From Rhea pennata (taxonomy: Eukaryota > Chordata > Aves > Rheiformes > Rheidae): a stretch of DNA of 64,000 nucleotides. Made by a program: the position numbers and the translations under genes. The notes below the pieces were generated by a model that ran no database searches, had not been told where the DNA came from, and saw only the letters and a list, made by a program, of their open reading frames with translations. Each line of letters starts with the position of its first letter. The stretch's first letter is position 1. Positions 36,375 to 48,001 of this stretch are shown here, in pieces. The stretch is taken from NCBI RefSeq assembly GCF_028389875.1, contig NC_084663.1:13406666-13470665 (forward strand). The letters run 5' to 3'.

Positions 36375-37605
36375 ATCATTTACCAAGGGAAATCCTGCTT
36401 AACCAATCTGATAGCCTGCTATGATGCAATGACTGGCTGGGTAGATGAGGGAAGAGCAGTGGATGTTGTGTTCCTTGACTTCAGCAAGGCTTTTGACACT
36501 GTCTCCCATAACATCCTCCTAGATAAGCTCAGGAAGTGTGGGTTAGATGAGTGGACAGCGAGGTGGATTGAGAAGTGGCTGAAAGGCAGAGCTCAGAGGG
36601 TCGTCATCAGTGGCGTGGAGTCTAGTTGTAGGCCTGTGGCTAGTGGCATCCCCCAGGGCTCAGTACTGGGTCCCATCCTGTTCAGCTTCTTCATCAATGA
36701 CCTGGATGAGGGGACAGAGTGCCTCCTCAGCAAGTTTGCCAATGATACCAAGCTGGGAGGAGTGGCTGACACACCTGAGGGCTGTGCTGCCATTCAGAGA
36801 CCTGGAGAGGCTGGAGAGCTGGGCGGAGAGGAACCTCCTGAGGTTCAACAAGGGCAAGTGCAGAGCCCTGCACCTAGGGAGAAATAACCCTAGGCACCAG
36901 TACAAGCTGGGGGCTGACCTTCTGGAAAGCAGCTCTGCAGAGAAGGACCTGGTGGATGACAAGTTGACCATGAGCCAGCAATGTGCCCTTGTGTCCAAGA
37001 AAGCCAATGGTCTCCTGGGGTGCATTAGGAAGAGTGTTGCCAGCAGGTGGAGGGAGGTGATCCTGCCCCTCTCCTCAGCCCTGGGGAGGCCTCATCTCGA
37101 GTACTGTGTCCAGTCCTGGGTTCCCCAGTACAAGAGAGACGTGGAGCTACTGGGGAGAGTCCAGCGTAGGGCTACAAAGATGATCCGAGGGCTGGAGCAC
37201 CTGCCCTATGAGGAATGGCTGCGAGAGCTGGGCCTTTTTAGCCTGGGGAAGAGAAGACTGAGGGGGGATCTGATCAATGTGTACAAGTACCTGAAGGGAG
37301 GGTGTCAAGGGGATGGGGCTGAACTCTTTCCAGTTGTCCCGTGTGACAGGACAAGAGGCAATGGGCAGAAACTGAAGCACAGGAAGTTCTGCCTGAACGT
37401 GAGGGGGAATTTCTTCACTGTGGGAGTGACAGAGCCCTGGCACAGGTTGCCCAGAGAGGTTGTGGAGTCTCCTTCTCTGGAGATCTTCAAGGCCTTCCTG
37501 TACGCAATCCTGTCTACCATGCTCTGTTAGACCTGCTGAACAGGGAGGTTGGACTAGATGATCTCCAGAGGTCCCTTCCAACCTTACAAATTCTATGATT
37601 CTAGT
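36375..37605 (+). mobile_element. CR1 LINE, 5'-truncated, with decayed reverse transcriptase ORF
   Basis: Seen: coding for the CR1 reverse transcriptase from the GKSCLTNL block through [18 protein letters not shown] and [13 protein letters not shown], then [21 protein letters not shown] and [11 protein letters not shown]. The 3'UTR follows, ending TTGGACTAGATGATCTCCAG, TCCCTTCCAACC and TTCTATGATTCT, the avian CR1 terminus. The frame shifts at about 36800 by a two-base loss (36333-36887 frame into the 36610-37530 frame), and a few residues are missing in the EKDLVDDKL segment. The catalytic FADD box reads FAND. The copy is inactive: truncated, frameshifted and with an altered catalytic Asp. 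Known: CR1 is the main avian LINE and usually lacks target-site duplications. The exact 5' edge is uncertain. Confidence 0.96.
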
Positions 37606-40600
37606 CATACTATAGAGTTACAGAGGCCTTGATTAGCAGAAGAAGAAAGGTCATGATTTGTTGCATTTGGTTCTTATGTCATTATTGCCCCACATTAAAA
37701 GTACACAAATTATCAATCTGGACTTGTTCATAATCTGTTGTATTGCAATAAACTGTTTTAAACTGACAAGTGTAACAATGACCTTTCCTCTGAGTTACCT
37801 GATAAGAATATACAATCTCAGAAAGAGCCCCCATCCCCCAAACCAGGCTTGTGTCACCAGCCAAAGCAAAGGCATATACAAAACAAAGACATCTGAAATA
37901 CCTGGGTGGGGAACTTCACTTAGCATTGTTTGCATATGCATGTGTACATGTTAGAGTTGCCAGATATTCCTGAGCACAAACTCAGTAGCACTAGTTTTAC
38001 CTCGCTCAGCCCCGCAAATGTTGCACTGGGCTGTCTCATCTCTCCACTGTGAACACGGAAACCTATACATTCAGTAGCAGAAGCAGTGCTTTAACCTAGA
38101 CTTTTGATTTGAAACTCAAACTGTCTGGGCCAGACATCTGACCAGTCTAGCATATGTGCATGAGTGTGTATTTGTGTAGCAGTAGGAGAGAGATGGAAAA
38201 AAGGAGTGAAACGTAGGGTGAATTACTCACCCTACAGATAGAACAGGAAGCTGCAACCAAAATCTGTAGAAGTATGTTGTGGTTGTGTCTTAACAATCCT
38301 TACAAGTATGGTCCTGGGAGAGAAGCTTACCTGCAGCTTTTCTGCTATTAATCTCATTTTGCATCCTCCATTACCCCTGCCCCCCCCACACACACAACTT
38401 CAGCTGCTGCAAGGAAGGAAGACAGCCAATTTTCCTGTTCAGTGATAGCTTTTTATGTCCCCACAAGGTAAGTATGTGCTAACTGGTAAAAGCTTTCCTG
38501 GCACACACAGTATTCTTGTGCGCAGCCAATGGATGGGTGTAGGAAGCAGTAGCAGAGTCCCAAACCTCCCAGTTTACCAAACTTCAGAGTTTGCCTGAAC
38601 ACTGTGATTGGGGCATGGTCTCATCTCAGAACTGTTTGGCTGTAGTGTCAGTTTGGGCTCTGGTGTGGGCTTGGAGCCATGCTCAAAAAATAGCACAGAT
38701 CTACCCAAAACTCTGCTTCCTGAAGAAGTCAAAGAGAGCTTCTGAGCTGCGGGGGAGGCTGAAAGAGCCTTAACAGCTCTGAGTAAGGCATCATCTTCTG
38801 TTTGATTTTTCCTTTCCCCAGAAAAATAAGGCTTTGTATGTTCCTTTTAAACTGTCAGGATTACATTACAGTAATGGCTGACTTCATCAGTAATTTCTCC
38901 TTGCCTTTGCAATAAACTACAAATGCTGTAGTTTACCTAGCTGTTTAGAGTAACATTATGTTAGTAACAGTGGTGTGTAATCTATTACTGTAATTAAAAT
39001 TACGTTATGATTAATATGTCCTGCATGTGAAATCCCAACAAATTTTATCTATACTGTGTTTCTGAAAAGTATTTTTGTAATCAAGATCATTTAGGCTAAA
39101 AATTATATACTAATATTCTGGAGTTTAAAATACAATTTTGAAATGTATTTAAAGTATAGTTGGTTGGAAATTTTCTAAAAATTTAGGGTTTCAATGGAAA
39201 ATGCTGTTTCTGCAAAAGTTAAATCTTCCACATGGAACGATTTTGCCCATTTTCCTGCTTTCTGACAAAAACAATGCACTGTTATATTTACAGATGCAGA
39301 AATGTCTTTACCAGTGAAGACAGTACAATTTGGGATAAGGACCTAGCACATGGAAGAACTAGCACATGAAGTATGTTTGCCTAGGAAGCTGTTCAACAGC
39401 TTAAGGTACACATAAAGGTAAACTAAGTCCCAATGAAACATTTGTCATTGATCTGACAAAGTAAAATACAACGTGTCTCTCCACAAACGTCAAAATGTTT
39501 CATACTAGTTGAAAACAGTTAAATGAAGCATTCAGGAATATCAGCATCAAATACTTCTGTATACTGTGATGCTCAAAACATATTTTTATTTAGTCAGTTT
39601 TGTTTCTGAATAAGATAAAAAATAATCATACCAGGTTTTGTGTCAGATTATAAGTTACAACTTGAGCACTTAGGTTATAAGTAACAAACTAACAGGAATC
39701 CCCCTGAATTCTCGAAATACTCATTTTGTAGGTGAAGCTTTTGGACTTTAAATTTCAAGAAAATACATTGTATCCTTTGTATATAATGAAAATTTGAATC
39801 CCTGATCTAAATCCAAAACTAATTTAATTTTAAATGAGTCATAAAGTCCTGATCAGTGTCAGTATATGTTCCATTCATGCTAATTAAGTGCCACATGACT
39901 GTTCAATTTCTTGACATTTGCCTCTATTTCTTTCCGTTAGGCAAAGATAGACTCCTCTTCTATAACCACCACTGAGAAGACTTTCATAACAATTTAATAT
40001 TGTATGGCTTTCTTCTCAATTTTTTATTTATTTACTTATCTCATCTTTGGATCTTTTGGAATTTGTTGCATAATATTACTAAAACACTTTAAATGTGATA
40101 CTTCCTATATAATTAATAAATATTTTAGATTATGTTTACTGAGTTTTATGAGAAAAAGACCAGACATAATTTGAATTCCTAACTGTAGTGCTGCACGTGT
40201 GTGCACACACACACCCTTTCTGTGCAGAGGAGAAATTTTGTTCCTGCTGCTGTATCTACTTTAACAAGCTTCACAATGAACATGATTTTGAAATGTTACT
40301 AACTTGCAATGGAAACTAAAATAAGCACATGCATGATAATCATCAACATAATCATTCATCAAGAGCAGTTCTAAAAATGAAAATAGCTGTGAAACATTGC
40401 CTAGACTTAGAATTTTTCTGTTTAACTTTGAGATTTCTTTCAATTAAAGATATGTCTTATTGACTGAGATGTTTTGATTGATTTTTTTTGTGGATGTAAA
40501 AAAGGAGATTTTTTTAGAATACAATGAATATCTTCAGCATGATTTTAACGGTATTAAAATAAATAGCATGCAGACCCCAAACAGATCACTCTGTGGCCTT

Positions 40601-41468
40601 TTGATAGCTACTTTTTGAAAGTTTCATTGTAAACCACAGGTAGGACTGATCGTTATTTTACATGTTTCACTTTAACAGAGGAACACTGATTTTCAGTGGG
40701 ATATCTGATTCCAATTGCTGGATGTAAGAGAAGAAATTGGGTGCTATTTTCTATCTCTCTGTGTGTTTTGAACTGATTGAAATTGGACCTATGATTTCCA
40801 AAATGGAAATACTGCTATCCTTGGACCCCACTCTACACTTGGCAGAAGCCTATTTTCCTGCAAGTCAAAGGGCAGTTGCAGAACTATTGTGGGCTGCTCA
40901 GAGGGAACCTCATTTGCCTGCTTTTAACAAAGCTTTCGTAAAGGGTATTCCCCAGGCCCAGCAGCAGCGCATCTGAAAGGGAAATGCAGGTAGCAGAAGG
41001 CAAGCCTGTACACAGGGCATGTTAGGTGCGCTCAAATCTTTGCCTACAAGTGTCAGAAAAAAGCATGAAAAAAATCAGCATGTTTAAAAGACACTAGAAA
41101 AGAATCTGAATATTTGAATTCAAAGCAGTCTTTCAAATTTTGATTTTGAAACTAGTTATTTAAATAAATATTGTCTGCAGTGGCCCTTTAAAAAGAACCC
41201 CAGAATCTTAGTTTTAAAATCTTACATCAATAAAACTGAAAGATTTATTAAAACTGAATGTGCTTTGCATCATTTATATTGTCTATTGTTTGTGTATCAA
41301 TCTCAAGAGCAAAATAATAAATCTGTTTAATATCAGTTTTATTTTAAGGCTCTTAATTGTTTAGTGTAGTAATACTTGTATTATTCTTAAATAAATCTCA
41401 GGCTTATGTTTGCCTATTTTTACATTAATGGATATGAACCAAAATATCTCCACTTCTCTAAAGCCTAA

Positions 41469-41495
41469 CTTTATTTATTTATTTATTTATTTTTA
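41469..41495. repeat. (TTTA)n microsatellite
   Basis: About six tandem TTTA units. Confidence 0.92.
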
Positions 41496-41746
41496 TGCAA
41501 AATCTGGGCCAAAATGATTAGAGACTGTTCTTTTAACTGGTGTTAACATTTTCAGGACATATGTAATATTCTATTTTATTCAGAAAGTTCTGCTAAAATA
41601 ACAATAACAAGGGCTGAGACTGCTGCTACTAATGCATTAGATACGCTGGTGAAACTGAGCTGCCTAAGAGTCCCTCATCTGAAATGCCTGTTGTTATGAG
41701 CATTGCTATTCATAATGGGCAGTTCAGATTCTCATTTATTTGATAG

Positions 41747-41767
41747 TTTTGTTTTGTTTTGTTTTTT
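41747..41767. repeat. (TTTTG)n microsatellite
   Basis: Three to four tandem TTTTG units, with a (T)6 end. Confidence 0.88.
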
Positions 41768-44700
41768 AATAGTCTCTTAAGGGATATGTGAGCCCCTTGA
41801 TTTGGGAAACAAAACCAAGACGAAAAAAAAAAACCCAACCCAGCCCCCAGCACTTCATGGAAATTGTGTTGTCAGTAGCCATTCTCTAAGTGATCAGGTC
41901 TTTTTTTACAATAACTTCAGATAGGACTACAGTTCTGACTCTACTCTCCAAAGTGAATTTTCCCACATATTTCAATTAGAGGTTTAATATTATATCTGGC
42001 ATATAACATACTGTGCACATTTGATAAAGTGGCATAGAACGAACGTATCTCGTGCCCAGTGATATCCATATTTCTTTATTTGAGGTCACAACAATAGTTT
42101 TATTGTGTAATGCAGCTCTCTTCAGAAGTGGAAGGAAGGCTGCACACAGGCTTCCAGAGAGGTCCAGAAATATGATGGTGACACTAGACTGGTTCATGTA
42201 AACAGGAAATAGAACCAGGATGTAAACTGGACTGATTCCATATTCAGTAATACTCAGCTAAAAATAAACAGGTTGAATAGAGGTAAGAAAGCCAGTTCTC
42301 TCTGTAAGCTCAATTTCAGGTTTAAACTTTTTAAGAGCTGACAGAGAGAAAAATTCAAATTAAAGAAGTCTGAGTGTTTGTTTATCAATATTCCTCTAAC
42401 AAGATTTCAGTCAGGTCCAGTGGGACTACTAGCATATTAAAGAGAATGGAAGTCTCTCTTCCCGGAGAAAACTAAGAGGACCTTGAAATGAAGGCTGAGA
42501 AAAGACATTACCACTCTAAAAATGTATCAGGAGGTTAAAAAAATGAGAAAGAAATTTTACTTAAGCTAAAAGACAACTTTGTCACAAGAATAAATAAATA
42601 TATTCACCGTGAAATATGGTGAGAAGAATAAGGAGTTCTAAAACAACCTCCGTAGGAGTGACAAGGTGTAGTTGTTTTTTTCTGTAAGGAATCACATAAT
42701 GCTATTACCTGCAAGACTGCTGGGTGAACTTTTAGCACTTCAGCCAGGAGACCCCCACAGTCGTATATTCCTTATGAAGTTTCTGATCTTTGACTATGCT
42801 TATATCAAAAGGAAAGTCTTTCAGGAAAGGAACAGTTCTTTAGACTTTAATTAGGTGACATGAGAAATACACATTAGAGAGAAACTGTTAATGAAGTTTC
42901 CCTTCTGCAGAAATCTATTTGCAATGCTGTTCCAAACATTGCACTTCAATGCATAAAATGTTCCTAATGAAAATGTAGAAAAAATGTTGTCAATTCATTT
43001 AGCTTTTGTTACTGTGCAGTCTCCATCAGATATGCCAGATGCCACACTAAAGACTGGAAGCATGGTGAACTATTAGTGACAAACAAAAAAAGGCATAATA
43101 GCCTCAGGTAGAGCTGAAATCAGTGAGACTGAAGTTAGGCACAACTGTCCCTCAAATTCTGGAATAGATGAACATAGGATAAGAGCATCCAAGCTCCTCC
43201 CACCATGTGCAAACATAATACATAATGCTATTAATAACACTGCCAAGTGTCATCTCAAAATAAATCATAATGTTCACCTCCACTGGTGCCACTGGAAGAC
43301 TGTTTCAAAACCTCACTGCTATAATGTTAGGCGCCTTTCCTTATTTCCAACCTCTGTTTTTCAGGGATATTTTTTTCCTGTGCCAAGTATCTCTTCCTCC
43401 CATTCATCTTAGTCTTTGTTTTACTATATTAGAAAAGCTACAGTTTTACTCTACTCTTACACTATGAGTTCCTAATCATTCCTAACAGACCTTCTCTACA
43501 TCCGGAGAATTGAATTAATTCTTTAAGTTGAACCAATCTTTCTTGAATAATGATGATAAGAACTGTGCAAAGTTCCAGATCATATTTTATTGAAAAACAG
43601 CACTGAGGTCTGGGTCTGCTTGCCAGGGATGAAGGGTAAAAGACACAATGAGTAGGTGCAGTTTCTAGGGAAAAGAAGAAAACAGAGGAGGAAGCTTTTG
43701 GTTAAAGACTGATTGCTTAAGAGTAAGCAAGGCACCTATATGACCTGTTCTTGACACTTGGGAACAGCAGGAAGGAAGCACCACAGGAGGAAAGGGAACT
43801 ACTTTACTGGGCAGCTGTCACCATTCCTACCAGACATCATTTATTGCAATAGAAATGATAGTGCAGATATTAATACACTATCGATATTCAGTGCATATTC
43901 CATTAACAGCTAATCAAGACAGTGGCATTGCCGGGATGTAGGACATTGATATAGGACCTAGCAACCAAGTCCACTGACTCAGCATTCAAGCAAAGCTAGT
44001 TCGTCAGAAAATGGTCCATGTGATTCAGTAGCATTCTGGTGGAATTCAGTGGATTTCTTGGCACCTTAGGTCCACTGGGAATGCTAGATATGTATATAAA
44101 TAAGTTGTACTTCATTTTTTCCTTGAGAACTTTCTTAAAACCCTGGAGTCTGTGTAATGAAGAATGCAAGTGACGGACTGGCCACAAGCTGAAAGTCTCA
44201 GTTCAGGAGCCATGGTTGTGAAGCTGCCTTGAGAGACTGGTTGTGGGCCTGGCTTCCTCAAGACTCACAGAGGACTTCCCAGTGCCATGGGCAGAGCATA
44301 GATGGTTGCCATGAGGAAGAGAAGTTGCAAACTAATAGAGACGGTGCACGTTCTTTGTCAGATACGAGCCTAAATGACTCAGGATTTTTACACCACCTAG
44401 AAGATGGCAAGGCAATTACAAGACGTAAACGTAGAGTGTGTGTCAAAAGCCCACACTTAAAGTTTTAGCTTCTCTAAATGGACTATTATGATGGAATATT
44501 TTTAATAAAGTGATTTCTGACTGCTCACACCTGTATTCACTCTTGCTGTATTAACTTTGATGGAACAAAAGAATCTGGAGCGTCAAAAATATTTGCATGA
44601 CTTATGCAATGTTCAACAGTTAGTTAAATTTTGTTCTGTACTCTGAGTACAGAGACTTTGAGCTACTTAGTTTCATAGCAAACTAAAAGGGATACTAAAA

Positions 44701-46734
44701 TGTATAAATTTATCAACTAAAACAGAAAGAGGAAGAAAAAAATGATTCAGTCGTGATAAAAGGAAATTTACACAAAGCATGAGGGCAGCTGCTAAATTTC
44801 AGCATCACTCATTGAAGAAAAATAACCTGGGGCTCTTTTAAAATAATTTCTTCTCTTCCTTTTATTTAGTTCTTATATATGAAAATGTAGGAATTGCACA
44901 AATAAATCAGTCATAAAGCTCTGCTTTGCACATGCATTTTTTTTGTCTATCATTTTTGAATATGCAATCTTGAAAGTGTTGTATATACACGTTCTTGTTA
45001 AATAATTCAACTTTAAAACAATTCATTGCCTTTCCTTACTGGAAGTTGTACCAGTTTATATGGTCTGCTAGTAGGGAATATATTTTTATTCCCATTTAGC
45101 ACAAAAGAAAATCTACTTGATTTGAGTCAGAAACCATTGTGCTTGGTTATGTTTTCTAAGTGCAACAAATTCTCTGTATTTGGTGGAATAAATGCTCTAT
45201 CTGCTGCATTGCCAGATGCATAGTCAATGGGGAGTTTTCTGCCAACGTGTTTTTTTACTGTTGTTTTCACATCAATATTAACCATCTCAATCAAAATGCA
45301 AAATTCATACTAACTGCCATCTGGATGGCTATATTGTCCTGGGACTTTGTGTTTACAAATTGAGAATGGATTTCTGTCCTCTATTAATATAATCTCACAT
45401 ACTAAATGAGCAAGATATAAATTATGATAGAGTACCAGAGCGTATATTAAGCTCTTTCAAAGCACTGTGTGGAAGAATATAACTGGATGGAAATTATTAA
45501 TATTCAGAAAGAGAAAGACAGTGTAGGCATGTGGGCAGAGCACCAAAGTAAGTCATGCCTTTCATCACAGAAAGCATCTTGTCATGTGTCAAAGAAACAA
45601 CAAAGCCAATTTGAAAACATTGCAGTGTGCATGACGGAGAACAAACTCAAGTACTCGTACTTGATGATAGCAATATTTGCAAATGATGTGTAAAAAATAA
45701 GAGGCAAATATATTTCATCAATGTTTTCCAATGCTACAGCATGTGCCCTGTGATAGACACACTGTTTGGACAGTTGATATTTGTACAAATGATTATAACG
45801 GCAGTACTTTGGAGGGATATATCCACTAAGTAGCCAGAAAGTCTTTCAGAATAAGATAAAATCCCTCTGAATAAGACAATTGAAAAATAGGTCAAATCTC
45901 TTATCTATACAAACAGGCTGTATTATTCAAAATACCTGCAGAATCCACTAGAATCTCTATGGAGTATATTATTTTTCTCCCAAACGAACACAAATCCAAG
46001 AGCCCACAACATAATAGACTATTTTTTTTCCCCAGAATCTATCTAGTAGAAGCAATGAATAGGCAATATCATAGCTGAATGCTTTGAATACTAAATTAAA
46101 AAAATTTGAAAAACCTGACTACTTTCAGGTACACCCAGAGCTTCTGAAACAGAATGCTAAAGCAGCTAGGTGTGTTGCCTCCTGGGTTTAGCCTGCTTTT
46201 AATCTTGTCCTTCCCTTCAGTTATACAAATCCAGTGAAGTCAACAAATAAAGCTAGTGGAACAAAATATATAGTTTTCTAATAAGCTCAGCCAAATTCAA
46301 AGATCCTGAAAAGCCTGAACTATGGTTAAGCTCAAGCCTAGCTGCTGCCTGAGCTCTTTCGTAGCTTTGGCTCACTCTAAATGAAACATGAATGGTCTTC
46401 TTTTAGCCTGCTCACACAGGAGACCATACACTCAGCAGGAGTTTCTGAACAAGATTCTCAAGCCTGCTACTCCCAGCAGCACTGCTCGGCCCCTGCCGTG
46501 GTCAGGCAGCAGCATCTTGGAGCTGCACGCACGTTGAAGGTGCCGAGCACCAGCTGCCTAACCATGCATGAATTTAATGCATACAACAGAGAAAAGGTTC
46601 AGAGAAGCCATTGCTAAACTTAACGCTTATTATCCTGACGCCAGTTTTTAAGCAGGACTGCGGGGCAGATCTCTGAAATTCCAGACTAACAACCATGATT
46701 ATCTCTACTGGTTAAATAGGAAGAAACTGTAATA

Positions 46735-47990
46735 AAGAGTAGAATTATCAGCTATCAGGAGAAATATAGTATAATGGACAAGAGCCAGCAGGGCTTCTGT
46801 AAAGGGAAGTCATGCTTCACAAGTCTACTGAAGTTCTCCAACAGAATCAATAAAACATGTTGGCAACACAGACCTGTTTGATACCATCTGCCTGGATTTC
46901 CAAAAGGTATTCAATGAGTTGCATCGCTAAAGGCTCCTGAGGAAGCTAATCAGACATGAAGAAATGTTCAGAAGATAAGAAAAAGGGACAGGAACAAATA
47001 GCTGTTTTTCACAGTAGAGAAAGATTACAAACAGAGGCCCACATTTATCTAGGCTGAAGTCTGTGTTGCTCAACACAGATCACAAGTGATAAGAAAAAAG
47101 TGTGGAATAGGAGCGAAAATGTTTGCTGGTGTCACTGAATTAGTCAGAGTGATAAAAGCTATAGTGCATTGCAAAGACTCACAGAAGAACCACTTACCAT
47201 ATAGTAAGGAGGCAACAAAAAATCACTGTAGATAAATGCAAAGTGAACACAAAAACAATGCTAGATATCAATAGAAAGGGAATCCAGAACAAAAGAGAAA
47301 ATGCCTTTTTGCTGTTGAATAAATGCTTGAGGCATCCACATCTTCAACAGCATTTATAGTTCTTCGCTCATCTGAGGAAAGATATAGTTGTACTGTAAAG
47401 GACAGAGATAAGCGCAGCAAGGATGGTTGAAGATAGAGAATGATGACAACATGAAGAACAATTAAGTAGATGAAGGCTTTGAGTTGGGAAAAGAACTAAG
47501 ACTTATGTTAGAGAGCAATAAAATTAGGGGTGTGCTGGAAAATGTGAATAGGAAATAACTGTGTCTTCCAAACATTGTCTTCCAACACCTCTGTTTTAGA
47601 GGACATCTAATGAAACCAGAACGTGCCAGTCTCCAAACAAATACAAGATTTGTCTTCACTCATCACATAATGAACCTAGAATTCCTTGTGACAGGACATT
47701 GCAGATGCTAAATATGTACCTGGATTCAAAAAGGAATTTGATAAACTCATGGAAGAAAAGGACACCAAGAGCTATTTGCCATCAAAACATAGCCTCTGGT
47801 TTAGGAAGCCCTAGACTGACTGATCACTAGATGCCGAGAAAATATCTTGGGAAGGCTTTCTGGAGGCTACTTATAACCTTCCCTGGTCACTCAGTGGTGG
47901 CCACTGTTGGAGAAAAGGTGCAGGGCTAGACAAACCTCTGATCTTACCTGTACTGTTATATAGGTTCGAATTATGGCTATGCCCTATCAC
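46735..47990 (+). mobile_element. ancient CR1 LINE remnant, C-terminal RT half and 3'UTR
   Basis: Seen, in CR1 order: GGCTTCTGTAAAGGGAAGTC and CTGGATTTCCAAAAGG (the LDFxKAF block) near 46.79-46.91 kb, then ATGTTTGCTGGTGTCAC (the FADDT box, decayed) and GATAAATGCAAAGT near 47.12-47.25 kb. Further on are GAATTCCTTGTGACAGGACA and TTCAAAAAGGAATTTGATAA, then a 3'UTR with GGTGGCCACTGTTGGAG, GGGCTAGACAAACCTCTGAT and TATATAGGTTCGAATTATG. That 3' end is of the older amniote CR1 type, not the young avian type at 37.5 kb. Many stops and indels. Inactive. Confidence 0.82.
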
Positions 47991-48001
47991 TGTAGTGTTT
48001 C

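Larger units (their letters stand above)
37606..46734. other. intergenic region, gene-poor
   Basis: About 9 kb of AT-rich sequence. Contents seen: a short CA run and C-rich patch near 38380-38396, an AT-rich homeodomain-like block near 38930-39025, a GTGTGCACACAC run near 40198-40215, (TTTA)n at 41469-41495, (TTTTG)n at 41747-41767, and a moderately G+C-richer stretch near 43990-44540 with TATATAAATA and AATAAA. No coding sequence of a known family is recognised. All open frames are short. Confidence 0.7.

Noticed and set aside
36333..37530. Reverse-transcriptase frames as a host gene
   Set aside because: They are parts of one frameshifted CR1 element with its own 3' terminus.
43990..44540. 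Possible solo LTR (TATATAAATA near 44093 and AATAAA near 44506)
   Set aside because: The spacing is too long for a normal LTR, and no TG...CA ends or target-site duplication could be found.
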